This document shows, in pieces, positions 50,625 to 62,700 of a stretch of 64,000 nt of DNA. Under the pieces are notes generated by a model. It saw only the letters and a program-made list of their open reading frames with translations, was not told the DNA's origin and did not search any database. This stretch comes from Druceiella hillmani. Its lineage: Eukaryota > Arthropoda > Insecta > Lepidoptera > Hepialidae. The stretch spans positions 1,336,001 through 1,400,000 of the forward strand of contig JAYKKI010000134.1 of assembly GCA_039881145.1 (NCBI GenBank), in the 5' to 3' direction. Position 1 is the stretch's first letter; each line of letters begins with the position of its first letter. The position numbers and the translations under genes were made by a program.

Positions 50625-51619
50625 ATCATTTTCATCACATAGATCACGCAATAATCTATCTATGATTTTCAGACTTGCAAAGAACACATAGAAACTTCAT
50701 AAATAATTATCAATGATGATGAATTTATGAAACTACCGTAGCTACTATTTGCAGTAATATTTGATACAGAATTTTCTAAAATGGGTATAGGCAATTTAAA
50801 CACATTGTGTAAAGTCCTACCTCCAAGTAATAAATTTTAAGCTATGCCACTGAACGCAGTTGGAATACAACGAAGATTAAGCGAATTTAATTTGTGAATT
50901 AATGCTGTTTGAGTGAATGTTTTGCCACAACCAGCGTGAGCGGTTAAACAAAAAACATTGGATGATACTGGATCATGATACAAAATGTCACGAATAACTT
51001 GATCAATGAGATTACGCTGTTCAATATTTGCACTTTCATAATACTCACAAAACAGCATCCCTTGTTCTATTATATCAATAGTATTTTCTTCTTCTATTCT
51101 CTGCCAGTATGTGGGAACTGGTTCACCAAGAATTTGACAGGACAAATTATGAATATTCAAAATATCATCAATTTCTAATTGAGCTCTCTTAAAGGATACT
51201 TCTTCGTTGTAAAGTCTTAGAAAATCTTCACTAAGATATACTTTAAATTCATTCCATAACGCTAATGCATTGGCTGGCACATTTATTGCACAAATGTAAC
51301 CAAATAAATTCCGCATTTGTTTTGGTGAATGTAATTCTTTTGATTCATTTAAACATTCCTGCCATTCATTATCATTTGAAGCTATTCTGCAAGTATGGCA
51401 CGCTTCACCAAAAGAAGGGTATAAAAATTCATTGTATGTTCTAACATCCTTGAATGATTTCGGGCCACAGACATGTAATAAAAGCAATCGTATGTGAAAA
51501 CGTTCGATATCTTTTGATGACACTACATATATCCTTCTTATGATTTTATCACCTCCACGGGATTCTCTTCTTCCATTTATTTCGGGAATCTTGCCACACA
51601 TAATGCATAGGAATTTCAA
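50625..51619 (-). pseudogene. Helitron copy 2 Rep-helicase linker and helicase N-terminal part
   Basis: The open frame 51,619-50,837 (260 codons) is the longest intact Helitron reading frame without low complexity in the window. It includes 'RIYVVSSKDIERFHIRLLLL' and 'GPKSFKDVRTYNE', the conserved linker that precedes the helicase, and ends with Walker A 'TAHAGCGKTFTQ', intact here. After a stop ('FSGIA' then stop) the reading continues with Walker B 'IIIYEVSMCSLQ' (about 50,730-50,690), where Asp is Tyr as in copy 1. The frame starts after a frameshift at about 51,550-51,620, which separates it from Rep. Confidence 0.9.
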
Positions 51620-52658
51620 TATATTTATACTCTCGTGCTGATGGATCTGATCGATTCAACTCAAAAAATGCTAATAATTTTGTTTGTCTTTCATTATCAA
51701 TTACTTGACGTTCTTGCCCTTCTTGGAAGTATACATTCTGTCGACGCGGTAAACGAATATCAAGTCTGATTATAGTATGTGACTGAAAATGCATTGTTAA
51801 TTCATAGATGCGCCATATGGCTTCTGTTGATCCGACATAACGACCAATTAAAAAATTGGTAACTTCATTAATTTCTATATTTTGACCTTGTTCATTTCAA
51901 CCAGATTCTAGTTCAACATATGCACAGCCATAGCCTTTATACACATATTTATAAATGTATTTGACACTTTTGACTGTAGTACATACTTCAACATTTATAT
52001 GACAATTAAATTTAGCAAGTAAATATGGATTGTATGGTACAACATACCGATTGTCAAGGCAACTACCACGAACTTCTGCTTTAATACCATTATCACGTCT
52101 TCTGTATAATGGATACCCATTTAACGATTCACATATAATTTCATTAAATCATTTTGGATACTCTTTTATACACTTTCCATCTCTCATACATACAGAATTA
52201 GGATTAAGTACTCCGCATGGACCATGCATCACATCTTTTACAACATATTTATGTATTGTTGGATGTATTTCAATGTGAGTAATCTCCGCAGATACAACTT
52301 TATTAATATCTATAGCATTAACAATTTTATCTTGCTCAATTAAAGTGAGTAAAAAGGGAGCATGAGGCAATCCTCTTTTTTGAAATTCAATTGTATTAAT
52401 GTGTGCTTCAACTTTACCAAAGATATTATTTTGTATAAGGCCCTCTATGAATGCTTTCAACTTTGACTTGAATACACGCACAATAATATCAGGTCTAAAA
52501 TTAGCAGCTTCACCTACACCAATGTTGTTAACTATTTCTGGCCAACTTGGATTGCAAGTCATTGTAATAAATAAAGACGGTTTTCCGAAATGTTGTACAA
52601 TTGACATTGGATCTAAATAATTCTGATACATATTATTAAATAAACGGCCGTTTTTCAA
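51549..52658 (-). pseudogene. Helitron copy 2 Rep region with a mutated HUH motif
   Basis: One frame runs from 52,658 to 51,549 with two in-frame stops, after 'CIKEYPK' and after 'VELESG'. In order: 'GRLFNNMYQNYLDPMSIVQH' (an internal deletion joins GRLF to MYQNY), 'GKPSLFITMTCNPSWPEI', 'NTIEFQKRGLPHAPFLLTL' (about 52,395-52,340), 'GPCGVLNPNSVCMRDGKCIK', 'VVPYNPYLLAKFNCH', and the tyrosine motif 'KYIYKYVYKG' (about 51,960-51,930). The family's HUH motif reads HAH or similar; here it reads HAP, so the second metal-binding His is lost while the two tyrosines are kept. The Rep would be expected to be inactive. Confidence 0.9.
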
Positions 52659-52664
52659 TCATTC

Positions 52665-54635
52665 AGCCAAATTAAATTTGTATTTTATAATATTTCTCTG
52701 TAGGAAAGTCCTTACCAGCCACATAATTATCGCCATGTATGATTCTGATATATTTTTATAGGATACTCTCGGTACCGGGATGATTAAAAAAATTGAATCT
52801 TTGTTCCCTCTAGTTGATGACAATTACATGCCATTCCAACAAAGTACGTAAAAGCGTTACATCGTTGAAACTACATTAGGCTGTGAACAGCGATGAAGAA
52901 AACAAAACCAATATGCGAATTCTACTATATTTGCTTAATTCTTATATTCACAGAAATTGTAATAAATATTTTGTAAATAACGAAAACACACAAGTACCTA
53001 ATAGACATGTAAACAATCGCTTATGTAATGATATCGTATGTTAATTTAAAATAAATATTTTTAACCAAGGTAATGGAAAAATATTGTAAAGAAAATAATA
53101 AATAAATATTACGAAACGTCTAAAATTTAATGATTAAACTAATGAATATTCTGTAGTCAACGAAATAATTAGGTTAGAGAAATATTTAAATTTGGCAAAG
53201 ACTTCAGTTCAACTTCAGTAAATGTGACAAAGTTAAAATATTACGGAGTTGCATAAACTATTTTACTAAGCGACGAGGCGTATCTAGTGCTGTGAAAACA
53301 TGTATAGGTAATACTTCCCCGTAAAACAATCAATGGATTCCAACATCACGACTTTGGATCGATTCAACGTTAAGGTTGAAGATATGAATCTAAATATGTA
53401 TTGTATTATGGCAGCATAGAAATTTCAAATTAATTTTGAAATAAAATAATTTCAAAATTTACATCCAATATTGAGGGGTGATTTTCGTTCTATATGAAAT
53501 AATTTTAAATATATTTTTTTACCAAAGCACTGAAGACAGATTCAATAACACTATGCGTATTCTGTGTTGTTTATTTTAAGTAGCACAAGTGCCACTATTG
53601 ACGTTCCAGTTCTAAATTTATAAGGCGAACATTTTTTAATTTGAATATATGAGTATGTAAGGAAATAAAACAAATATTGGACCCAAGCAGGGATGTCCAA
53701 ACATTTCACTATATATTTATATTAATAGAACCTGAAACTTATAAGATAAGTTAAGTAGCACTCAAGACAATTCTATTCAATGATTTAATAATGGTATACT
53801 TTAGGAACTTATAAAGAAAAACATTTTTCTGCAGCTTTTCACAGTAAAAACATTATTTTAAAAAAATCCATGATAAGTCGTGCGTTCTCTATTAACCCAC
53901 AATCTGTTAAATTAAGAGTAGTTGCTTCGAAATCCTTCAGTGCCATAGATAAACATTTGTGTAAACTTCCTCACTCAGACTAATCCTTTCTTCCCATTTA
54001 ATACATACTTACATAACATGTTACAAAATAATAAAATTGATGTTTTTAAAAGCTATACAGATACAAAAAATTGTTATCCACTGTCATCAACTAAAAATTG
54101 GGACTTTAGTTTAGCGTCACCTTCAACCATCAAACTATTCTGAAAAAACCGTGCCAACAGTGGCGCTAATGTTGTTACGCACTCGTAAACCGTATTGTGA
54201 AGATGTCAGTGTGCTATCGTGTGTAACAGACCTATTTATGCGAATAAACTTTCCTGTTTGCGTGTCGATAAAAAAACTGTAAAACCGTAAAATCTTATGA
54301 GATGAGAGGATTTGCCGTATCACATTTTCCCCTCGGTCTCTTGTTAATGCTTAGGATGAACTTAAAGGTCACTCGCTATTTTTATATGTTTACTAAAGCA
54401 GACGTGATAGTTGCTTAACTTTTGTTTAAGTTCAATAATTGTTCCAAACTGTCGTAGCTTAAACTAGTAATTTCTTAAATATCTGTTGACTTTGCTATGC
54501 GTAAATATATTTGTGGGCTATATTTAAATGCTTAAATCCTGTGCGGAAAGTTATCTGTGAATAAATCTGTCCCGTATTACAAACAAACACACAACCGCGT
54601 GCATACGCACACAGACGCGCACGCGATACATTTTT
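52665..54635. other. Unassigned AT-rich DNA
   Basis: There is no clear gene. A minus-strand 62-codon frame at 54,135-54,323 lies in a slightly GC-richer stretch ('GTGCCAACAGTGGCGCTAATG') but has no known motif. A CA/CG-rich run 'ACACACAACCGCGTGCATACGC' sits at about 54,588-54,625. Confidence 0.45.
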
Positions 54636-55139
54636 CATTGATAATTTAAAAAAGACAAATATTTGAAGTGTGTTGTTGACAAGAGAGAAGATATATATCG
54701 GATTTGTTGTTGGAAATATCTTTTTTACACCAAAAAATTAAATATTGATAAATCCTATCCTACATTTGAAACAAAGTGAATAAGTAAATTCGTAATGTAC
54801 TTAAAGGCGTGTCCATATTTTTTACGAAAAGTCTATTAAACTCTTGGAATATTTAGTGCGATAATGTTAATACGAAAATATATATCAGACTTTAATCTGG
54901 ATTTGAATTACATTACATTTTATCTATTTTTTATCATTATTAAACTAATAAAACGTAACATAAGTGAGTTTAGGAGGTGTATTTTAAAAGAATTACACTT
55001 TCAATTAAAATGGGTATAATGCTAATTTCTTCCTCATTAATTCGATGGGATTAAAATTTTAATATAAGCAATATTAAAAAAGAAAGACACTAATATTTAT
55101 TATAGGTCATGGCCCAGAATATTTAAATTTCCCATGTGT

Positions 55140-55141
55140 AC

Positions 55142-55193
<52 letters not shown>

Positions 55194-55218
55194 GTATATA
55201 TATATATATATATATATA
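55140..55218. repeat. (TA)n microsatellite, left half of the Tc1 target
   Basis: TA repeats with ATGTAT and ATACAT interruptions directly precede 'CACTCTTTTGCATGAAAAACG'. Confidence 0.95.
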
Positions 55219-56413
55219 CACTCTTTTGCATGAAAAACGGGCGGTTTTGATTTTGTCATATTAATAACAAAATATTATTTATTAAGAGGTTGTATAAATT
55301 ATAATTATTACTGGCAGGTATAGTGTATTCTGGCAAAATCTAACGTTCTGAATTTGAAATTTATTCTTTTTGAATTAAAAATTCTCTTTCACTGAGAAAA
55401 ACGTATTTTTTGGCGGTAAATGAAATTCAACTCTTATTAAGTTCTTTTTCATTTGTTACGTTTTTTATTTTAATTAAATTTCTGCTATTTGCTGCATTAG
55501 TTCACTTCTGTTTGCTGTTCTCAGTATGGTTGAAAAAACGATAAGAGCTAGTAAAATTATTACGCTGCTCGAAGAAGGCTGCAGCCAATATTATGTGTCT
55601 CAGCAGTATAATGTGAGCCGTTCCACCATCCAATAGACATGGCAAAGATACCAAGAAACGGGCTCCGTCAGTAGAAGTTCCGGTTTTGGAAGAAAACGGT
55701 GCACTGAGTCACGGGACGACCGCTTCATAGTCAGTCAGCGCTACGAAATCGTAAAGTTACGTACGTGAATCTCAAACAGAACCTCGAGGACGTCAGAGGT
55801 ACACGATTAAGCCTATTATCGGTTAGAAGGAGACAGGAGTTCGGGCCCTCAATATAAGTAGCTATCGCCCAGCTCGTGGCCCTACATTTCTCCATGAGCA
55901 TCGAGTTGCCAAATTGAGATTCGCTCAAAATTTTTCGTCATGGACACAACAAGACTGGAATAGTGTTTTATTCTTCGATGAAGCTCGTATATCGATTAGT
56001 GGTGAGGATCGACGTCGGCGAGTCTTACGAAGACCTGGAGAATGCTTCGCTTTGAGGAAATCACCCCTTACGGTGGAGGCTCCGTAATGTTTTGCGCTGG
56101 TATTAACTCAGATGCCTGTATCGAGTTAGTTTTTATTGAAAATGGCACACTTAATGCGCAAAGGTACATAACAGAGGTTCTTATTCATCATGCCCAACCC
56201 GCAACGCTCGCGCCCACCGCTCTAGAGACGTTGATGTATATATGCAGGAGACCGGAATTAATCGGTTATACTGGCCAGCTAGAATTCCCGACTTCAATCG
56301 GATGGAACACATATGAGATAATCACAAACGATGCGTCAGTGCCGTAAAACCAACTCCAGAAAACATCCTGAATGTCCCTTAAAAATGTGATTTTATGTTA
56401 AATTAATAAAAAA

Positions 56414-56416
<3 letters not shown>
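55219..56416 (+). mobile_element. Tc1-like DNA transposon inside a TA microsatellite
   Basis: About 1.2 kb sits between two TA arrays, and the flanks outside the arrays match B1, where the array is continuous. Tc1 elements insert at TA, so a TA array is a natural target. The left end reads 'CACTCTTTTGCATGAAAAACGGGCGG' and could be the start of an inverted repeat, but I find no complementary right end, so that side may be truncated. The transposase is decayed. Confidence 0.75.
55526..56395 (+). pseudogene. Tc1-like transposase, decayed
   Basis: It starts 'MVEKTIRASKIITLLEEGCS' with helix-turn-helix-like 'YVSQQYNVSRSTIQ' then a stop at residue 37, and 'GSVSRSSGFGRKRC' (GRPR-type linker). Later frames give 'FDEARISISGEDRRRRVLRR' (about 55,976-56,035; the second catalytic Asp in the usual 'SDES' place), 'YGGGSVMFCAGI' (56,069-56,104; usually GGGSVMVWG) and 'YWPARIPDFNRMEHI' (about 56,268-56,312; last Glu of the DDE triad). 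There are several frameshifts and stops. The family cuts and pastes DNA at TA sites. Length is close to the normal 340 codons, so mutation rather than deletion has killed it. Confidence 0.8.

Positions 56417-56417
<1 letters not shown>

Positions 56418-56459
<42 letters not shown>
56418..56459. repeat. (TA)n microsatellite, right half of the Tc1 target
   Basis: About 20 TA units between the transposon end and the B2 flank 'CTTTCAATCTAATTATAAC'. Confidence 0.95.
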
Positions 56460-56460
<1 letters not shown>

Positions 56461-59139
56461 TCTGATCTTTCAATCTAATTATAACTTATTTAGATTTCGT
56501 TCTACTTATTGGACCACTTAATACATTACATATAAGCTTTTTTTGTGAGTAAATCCTCAAAAGGTATTCTTTAAAGGCCTAATTTTTTTGTTAGTTCGAT
56601 TTGAATTTCGATTAAATGTAAACGAATGAAAAGCCACGAGAAGACCTGTTTTTTATTAAATTTGAAACCAATACATTATTCCACAATAACACTAATTTTT
56701 TTAATAATTGGTTTAAAAATGTTGTAAAAGAAGAGCTCCTTTTAGTAGCCGATAAATAATTATTTGATTTCTTATATTCACAGATCCTTAAGTAGAAAGA
56801 GTCGCCGATTTTCGACTTAACAATACATTATGCGCTGTTACGCCTAATATCTCGGTTATTATGTACCATTGATATGGTGACATTTTTGTTGTCGAAATGA
56901 GCACGAATAATCAATGAATATGCAGCAAAAATACGTAAAAGAACAGTATTGATTTTATTGGCCGTGTCACATTTATTACTTTCAAAATATCGTTATAATC
57001 AAAGTTTATTATTTTAGTAATAATCGGTGTAAGTAGTCGGTTCAGTTGACATCATCCAACATGAATCGTATCAAAAATATTATAGCAATAACATGAAACT
57101 ACAAAGCGGTGCTTGCACTTCTTGTGTATCTCAAAAAATTCAATAACCAACAAAGTGCAAGTGAGTCTTCTCCTTCAATGTCATATTCTGAATAATTAAG
57201 TGAACAACTTAAATTAGCTGCTGACCCGTAAAAATTAAATCTTATCTATGGTTTGATTTTTTCACTGTTTAAAAATTATTTAATATAATTATTAAAGGAC
57301 TGTACATTTACGTTTAAAATTTTTTGACCCTTAGGCTTTGGAGATAAGAGTGAGAATATATTTTTGGGTATATTTCACAAACACACAACTGTGCACATAA
57401 AATTACCAAAAACCTAAGAATAGGATTTTATATAAAACTGAATATAATTAAAAAATTTAAACTTATTCTACTCCCAATTTTTACCCGCCGGAGGGAGAGG
57501 AAGGAAAACTTTTGTATAGTTTGATGCCAAAAATTGCAATGTGGGCAAGCAACTTCTACAGTTGTGCCAATTTTCTAATCTTTTTACAATTTAATTATAT
57601 TTAACAAGATAAATCATTAAAGTAATAACATTTAAGTAGTATGATTACGGAAAGGTTGACTACCCCATCCTATATGGTAGAAAAACGGAGTAACCTTAAT
57701 TACACTTTGCTTAATATGTAGGATTTTTCTTATTGATCGGAACCATTCCTATCCAACTGTGCCAATTAATTTAGGACACGTGGAGGTTCAATATTCTAAT
57801 CAGTAGAAAGACGTTCTCATTCAGGCGAGTCATAAAATTAAAGATTATCGTTAGTTACTAATTTTATCTTCAGCTTTGCACCGAAATTTGTAGATTCCAA
57901 AATAATTCTGGTTAAATTGTAGCAATAGGTGAAAAATTCACTGAACTGATAAAAATTTTCTTTGACTCAGATTACATCCAATTCTATATATAGACACATT
58001 TAGGTCTAGTTCTTCTAAACATCTTGTGAACTTGTCACGGTAATTATGAAAACGTATCGAAGAGTACAATTTATTTAATCTTTATTAATAATGCAAAGGA
58101 AATAGCTAAATTTATTAAATAGTTAATAAGACTTTAACAATAGTAACGGGGTTTCAAGCTTTAATTTACAGAGCGAAAGCTTTAAAAATTCCTCATATAA
58201 AAATGAAAAAACATACAATTTAATATTTTAGTTTAAGTTACAGAGTATATGTATATATGTGTGTATGTCCAATTTGATTTTGTATTACTTAATATACGTC
58301 GAAGTAAAATTAAAATAGTACGGACGGTTAAAAAATAAAGAGAGAAGGTCTTCGTCGCTTCCCAATCATTTTTAAGATTTGTTTTAGGACGATATAAACT
58401 TGTTATCAAAATTGACAAAATTACGCAGTGCAATGATAAAATGTGTTATTTTTTTATATTTAGATAATGTCATTTAGACCGAAATTCCAAAATAAAAAAA
58501 ATAACAGAAGAGAGACAAAAACGAAAAATATGCCGCGCCGAGTTAATCAAAGGGACAGGAACAGAGGTGTCCGTTTAAATTCATCAATCAGAACTTGGGA
58601 TTTATAAAAAGTAATTGTTAGCGATTATTTCTTATTTTTTTTACGTTAAAACACCTATTTGCTCGTTAAATAGAGCGATAGGTGGTCGAGCTTTCTTGGG
58701 TTGCAAAATACCTTCAGATTTAAATCACTATTAAGTAAGAGACTAATAATACTTTAATTATGGTTGAGCCCAAAGCGGAGATAGCATATTAATACGTATT
58801 TGTAGTGCAGTATTTGTTTTACCTGTGATGTCATCGGACTTGTATAGGAGCATGCGCGTGACTATTGCAAATTAGCACTGTGTTAAATTATATATTATTG
58901 TAGCGTATAAAATGGAAAGTTACAAAAAAAATTAATGATATTTTCTCAAGAGAATCGTAAATATAAAAAATGCAAATCAGAGAAAAGCTTGTATCAAAAG
59001 GAATACGCGAAATCTAAAAAGCCAGAGCCGAGCAAATGCGAAAGCTTTTCCCATCATTCCACCCGGGTGGTCTCAGTTCTCTTACAAAAGAAGGGATCTT
59101 CGAAGGTCCTTAATAGTATCTAGCACCAAATGCTTCCAC

Positions 59140-59577
59140 ACAACAGGATTAAGCATTAAGTATCTTTATTTTGTGTAGAACACTTCTGGCAAACGCTCTA
59201 AATGCCCCGAAGACTGATTCACGCCCAACCAAGTAAAGATGGTTGAAGATTCCTCATTCTAAGGATTCGTGTATTCTATGTTAGTGTTATTTAGACGCGT
59301 GCTCTCTACTAAAACTCTAAGCGCAACATCGTACTCACTGCAGTTGAATAAAACATAATTCACCTACTATGTAAAAAAAGGTAAGAGCATAGCGTACTCC
59401 CTCTTAATGCAAAATAATACGAACTCGCGCGGAAGGCGCCATGTCGTGTTAACAATTCTGGGGTATAATAAAAATTATTAAGCCAATTCTCATTCTTTCG
59501 CTCAAAAAACATCGGGGAAGGATATCATAGTTCTTCCTATCTTGGAATCAGAGAAGTTTACTTAGACTGCCAGTGAG
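59140..59577 (-). pseudogene. R1-like ORF2 C-terminus (B2 copy)
   Basis: This is the counterpart of 20,935-21,365. On the minus strand 'VLFNCSEYDVALRVLVES' (about 59,360-59,305) matches the B1 peptide, with DDARR replaced by DVALR. The 'ALRDS'-like and 'GHG' parts are partly lost. It ends at the block boundary with no reverse transcriptase. Confidence 0.65.
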
Positions 59578-59775
59578 TGACAAAATCAAAATTTAATTTT
59601 TTACACTGCACGTCTATAATTGGGCCATCACACTCTGCGTCTATGATAAATTTAAAATTTTCACTTCGATAACTCTGAAAAATTTACCTGTAACATACGA
59701 ATTGATAGACGACGAAGTGATTCTGTAAGTGTTTCGTTTTGACAATTCTAATACGGAACACTAAGAAGAGAAGAA
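59578..59775. other. Sequence replacing the R1 reverse-transcriptase part
   Basis: This stretch has no match in B1/C2 at the corresponding place. It contains 'TCTGCGTCTATGATAAATTTAAAATTTTCACTTCGATAACTC'. Origin unknown. Confidence 0.4.
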
Positions 59776-59919
59776 TGGGGCCTGAAGAAAAACAGAATGT
59801 GAACGGACGGAAAATGGTGCTGGTGAAGTATACATTGTAATTTTTCGAACGACTTTTGAAAGCTTATACTATAAAAAAAATTTCGTCTACTGTATCAAAA
59901 TGTATGCGGCTAAGAGCAT

Positions 59920-60855
59920 ATGATAACTTACGCCATTTCTAATTAACTGCAAGTACATATGACTTTCTTATAACATTTTCTGTAAAACTAACGAAACATT
60001 ATTATAAATAAAAACAATCAAGTGCATGGTGTACTTCACGATAGAATACCTAAACAACTTTATTAAGTTCTACTTCACATTGTCAGTTATAATATTATAT
60101 CTATTTTACCGTACAGTAGAAGAAAAAATATTCAGTCCTTTTAATTGTTGTGAGTTTGTCTGTGTATTGAATTTATGACACTAAACATTTATTTATTAAG
60201 TTTTCCTTAACTAATTGCAAGTTTAACTTGATTTAAACCTTATATAAATTTCATCTTTCCGTGAACAGGTTTTTAATTTTTTTCTAAAACTGCATGTACA
60301 ACAGTATCCATTATAGCTTTTGCAGACAATGCTGATTGAGAGATATATATTTCTGTAATTTGCTTTAGATTTTTACTTCCACAATTGTAGACATTGTCTT
60401 CATTTGTGCCTTGTTAAAGATATAGAAAACAAATATCTCGAGAAAAGAACTTTAAAGGGACTCTATTCCAAAGGATATTTTATTTTATTTGAGGAAATAT
60501 ATCCAATGATATTCCGCTTGACGGCACAGAAAGATGTTTTTTGTACCACGTTACATTGTACTAAACGGAGAGATCAACATTTATTATCTAATTCATCTTC
60601 TTTCTGATTTTGTGTTTTCCGTACCTAATTCTATACAAATTTTATTCTAAAAAAAAATTAAAGTATGAGACTATTCTATATGGGGTATGCAGAGAACAAA
60701 TGAAGACATACGACAAAAATATGAGTGTACTTTGCTTGACTAAAGAAATATAAAAAAGGCGTCTCGGACTTAAATGTGGATTTTATTGTATTTTTCTCTT
60801 AGTATTGTCATCATATTTCTAATAGTATTGTCAACTTGTATTATTTCATATATGC
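59920..60855. other. About 930-bp insertion in C3 relative to C2
   Basis: It lies between 'GTATGCGGCTAAG' and 'TTTCAAAACTGTTCC', where C2 has only about 50 other bases. An open frame at 60,404-60,607 (67 codons, 'MCLVKDIENKYLEKRTLKGL') has no known motif. I see no terminal repeats or duplications, so the nature of the insert is unresolved. Confidence 0.45.
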
Positions 60856-61084
60856 TATATTTCAAAACTGTTCCTTAATTTTATTGATATCAAATACATC
60901 AACTCTTCTATTTGAGAAATCAAAGGTTTTAATGACATTAAAACCTAAAACGCCTAATTTCAATTGTATGCATTTATACAAACCATTTTATGTTATTTAA
61001 CAAAACATAAAATTTACGATTTCAAATTATTTCAACGTAAAAAACCGATCGATGCAATAACTGTTAGAGTTAATGATGATTGCC

Positions 61085-61378
61085 AACATACATAAAATTA
61101 AAAAAAAACAACTGAGAATTCATTAGGGTGACGACCTTTTCCAACCGCCAACCACAAAAGAGGGTCATAAACCAGAGACACTGAATATATGCTTGCACTA
61201 CGAGAAATCACTGCAACGTTTTTTCATTGGCCCGGACGATTTACTGAAGTTTAATAGACGCACTTTGGAAATAACATTTCGCACTGCCCAGCCGCCCTCT
61301 ATCTCGTTTGTGATCATTGAAGCAGAAATTTCATCTGAATATAAATCTTCCCGGTGGAGTGGACTTATCGAAGGTTAG
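61085..61378 (+). pseudogene. Coding relic shared by the C copies (C3 copy)
   Basis: The longest downstream version of the relic: 61,193-61,378 reads 'MHYEKSLQRFFIGPDDLLKF', 'PPSISFVIIEAEISSEYK' and 'SRWSGLIEG' before a stop. C3 lost a 'TATA' within 'GTGATATATCATTG', which moves the reading past the stop used in C1 and C2. Upstream it is frameshifted. The family is unknown; it sits just before the 128-bp island as in C2. Confidence 0.3.
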
Positions 61379-61405
61379 AATAAATAAACTGACCCTACGC
61401 CAGAA

Positions 61406-61533
61406 GTCATATATTATAGGTGGGCGCTGTTAAAGTCCGTTATCGTGGCTCCTATTTAGCTCGAGTGATTGATGATGTTCTAAATAATTTAAGGGATATT
61501 ATGTCGGTGCAGCTGGTCATATATTTCACATAG
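61406..61533 (+). other. 128-bp island identical in C2 and C3 (C3 copy)
   Basis: It is the same 128 bases as 23,533-23,660 without a difference, including the AG-preceded 37-codon frame ending TAG (61,420-61,533). Confidence 0.4.
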
Positions 61534-62429
61534 CCTAAAGGTATTAGTTTTGGGTAGCGTTCAAATTTATTTGCAATACTATTTGTATCCTGTTAATTAT
61601 TTAGGAAGGTAGTTTATCTCGAATTTGTTAGTTATTGTTATTAAAATTTAAAAGACTTAAATGTTATTATTTGTGAAAAAAATTAGCATTTCACGGTAAA
61701 TAAATTAACCTCTCGTTTTGGTTCGCAGATGCTCAATAAGTTAATTAGGGTACGACGAATCTCCACAACGCATCAAGGCCAACAATAGTGTATTTACTAA
61801 CAAATTTGCTTATATTGTGATAAACATTATTAACCTATTTCCTCTATTCCCTTAGGTGAGGTGAAATTAAGCAAAAATCAGATCTTTAATATATGTTAGC
61901 ACATATATAGCATAGCTAAATGATACAAAATGAATATGAATATAAGTAAGATTTACTCTAAACGATGATCATCTGAACATTATCAAGGAATAAATGCTGG
62001 CAATTGTTTAGAATTGACAAACTGTTTTCTTATTTAAAATTTTAATTATATTTCAACTATTCCATATATGATCAGTAATTATCACCTATCACTCAATGAA
62101 ATATATGTAACATAAATCTAAAATCTAACCCAATTTTCTTCTGATAGCGTATAGATAAGTCTCGACATACGCTAAAACAATTCCATCCATTTCCTTCTCA
62201 GAAAAGCGTGAATGTTTCCTAAATTTAATAATAATAATACTTTTCTGAATTAATGACTACCACTCTATCTTCTCCCAAACACGTTCACTTCATTTCCGCT
62301 TATCATTTTAGTCGAGTAAATTGAGTGTGTAAAAATTAAAACATTGCCTTTTATTTTATTTCCTTTAAATTTTTGTTTGTAATATATTTCCTATGCTTAA
62401 TGACTTAATTTTCTTCGCATATTTTCACT

Positions 62430-62700
62430 TTTTACAGAACTCTGTCTTTTTTAGAGTTCTGTAGTGAAATAAGAACCCCTATAATTTCAACACGTCCGTC
62501 AGTCTGTCCGTCTGTATACCACACTCGCTGAATATTGGTGCTACAAAGTTAAAATTTGGTTCGTTATATATATTTATAACGGCAAGTTATGAAAGAAAAT
62601 CTTTGAAACAATTTTATTAGGGTGCCTCCCCTATACAAAAATCCGATGTTTCAAGTCGCATATTCCATTTTGAAGGTATCTTGGAATAACTCTGATAAAT
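62430..62700 (+). repeat. Lepidoptera-type 'TTCTGTAGTGAAATA' repeat (C3)
   Basis: A better preserved version of the C2 element: 'GAACCCCTATAATTTCAACACGTCC' and 'GTCAGTCTGTCCGTCTGTATACC', then 'GGTGCCTCCCCTATACAAAA'. These are the two signature parts of the repeat as I remember it. Confidence 0.65.

Larger units (their letters stand above)
49832..52660 (-). mobile_element. Helitron copy 2, minus strand, 5' end lost
   Basis: It belongs to the same family as copy 1, in the opposite orientation; the 3' ends face each other 8.6 kb apart. The terminus CTAG is at 49,832-49,835 with T next on the minus strand. The last 700 bp match copy 1 closely, with roughly one difference in 20 by eye. The 5' side stops being recognisable near 52,660, and no 5' tandem units are seen. 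It carries the Rep-helicase linker and HUH region lost in copy 1 but lacks about 585 bp of helicase present there. Confidence 0.85.
54640..59577. repeat. Segmental duplicate block B2
   Basis: This is the partner of B1 (18,100-21,365). It is longer because of the Tc1-like insertion (about 1.2 kb) and an extra stretch at about 56,790-57,470. It ends at 'CAGTGAG', after which the sequence no longer follows B1, which continues into the R1 reverse transcriptase. Confidence 0.8.

Noticed and set aside
52030..52620. Plus-strand open frames of 73-83 codons
   Set aside because: They are antisense shadows of the Helitron copy 2 Rep frame.
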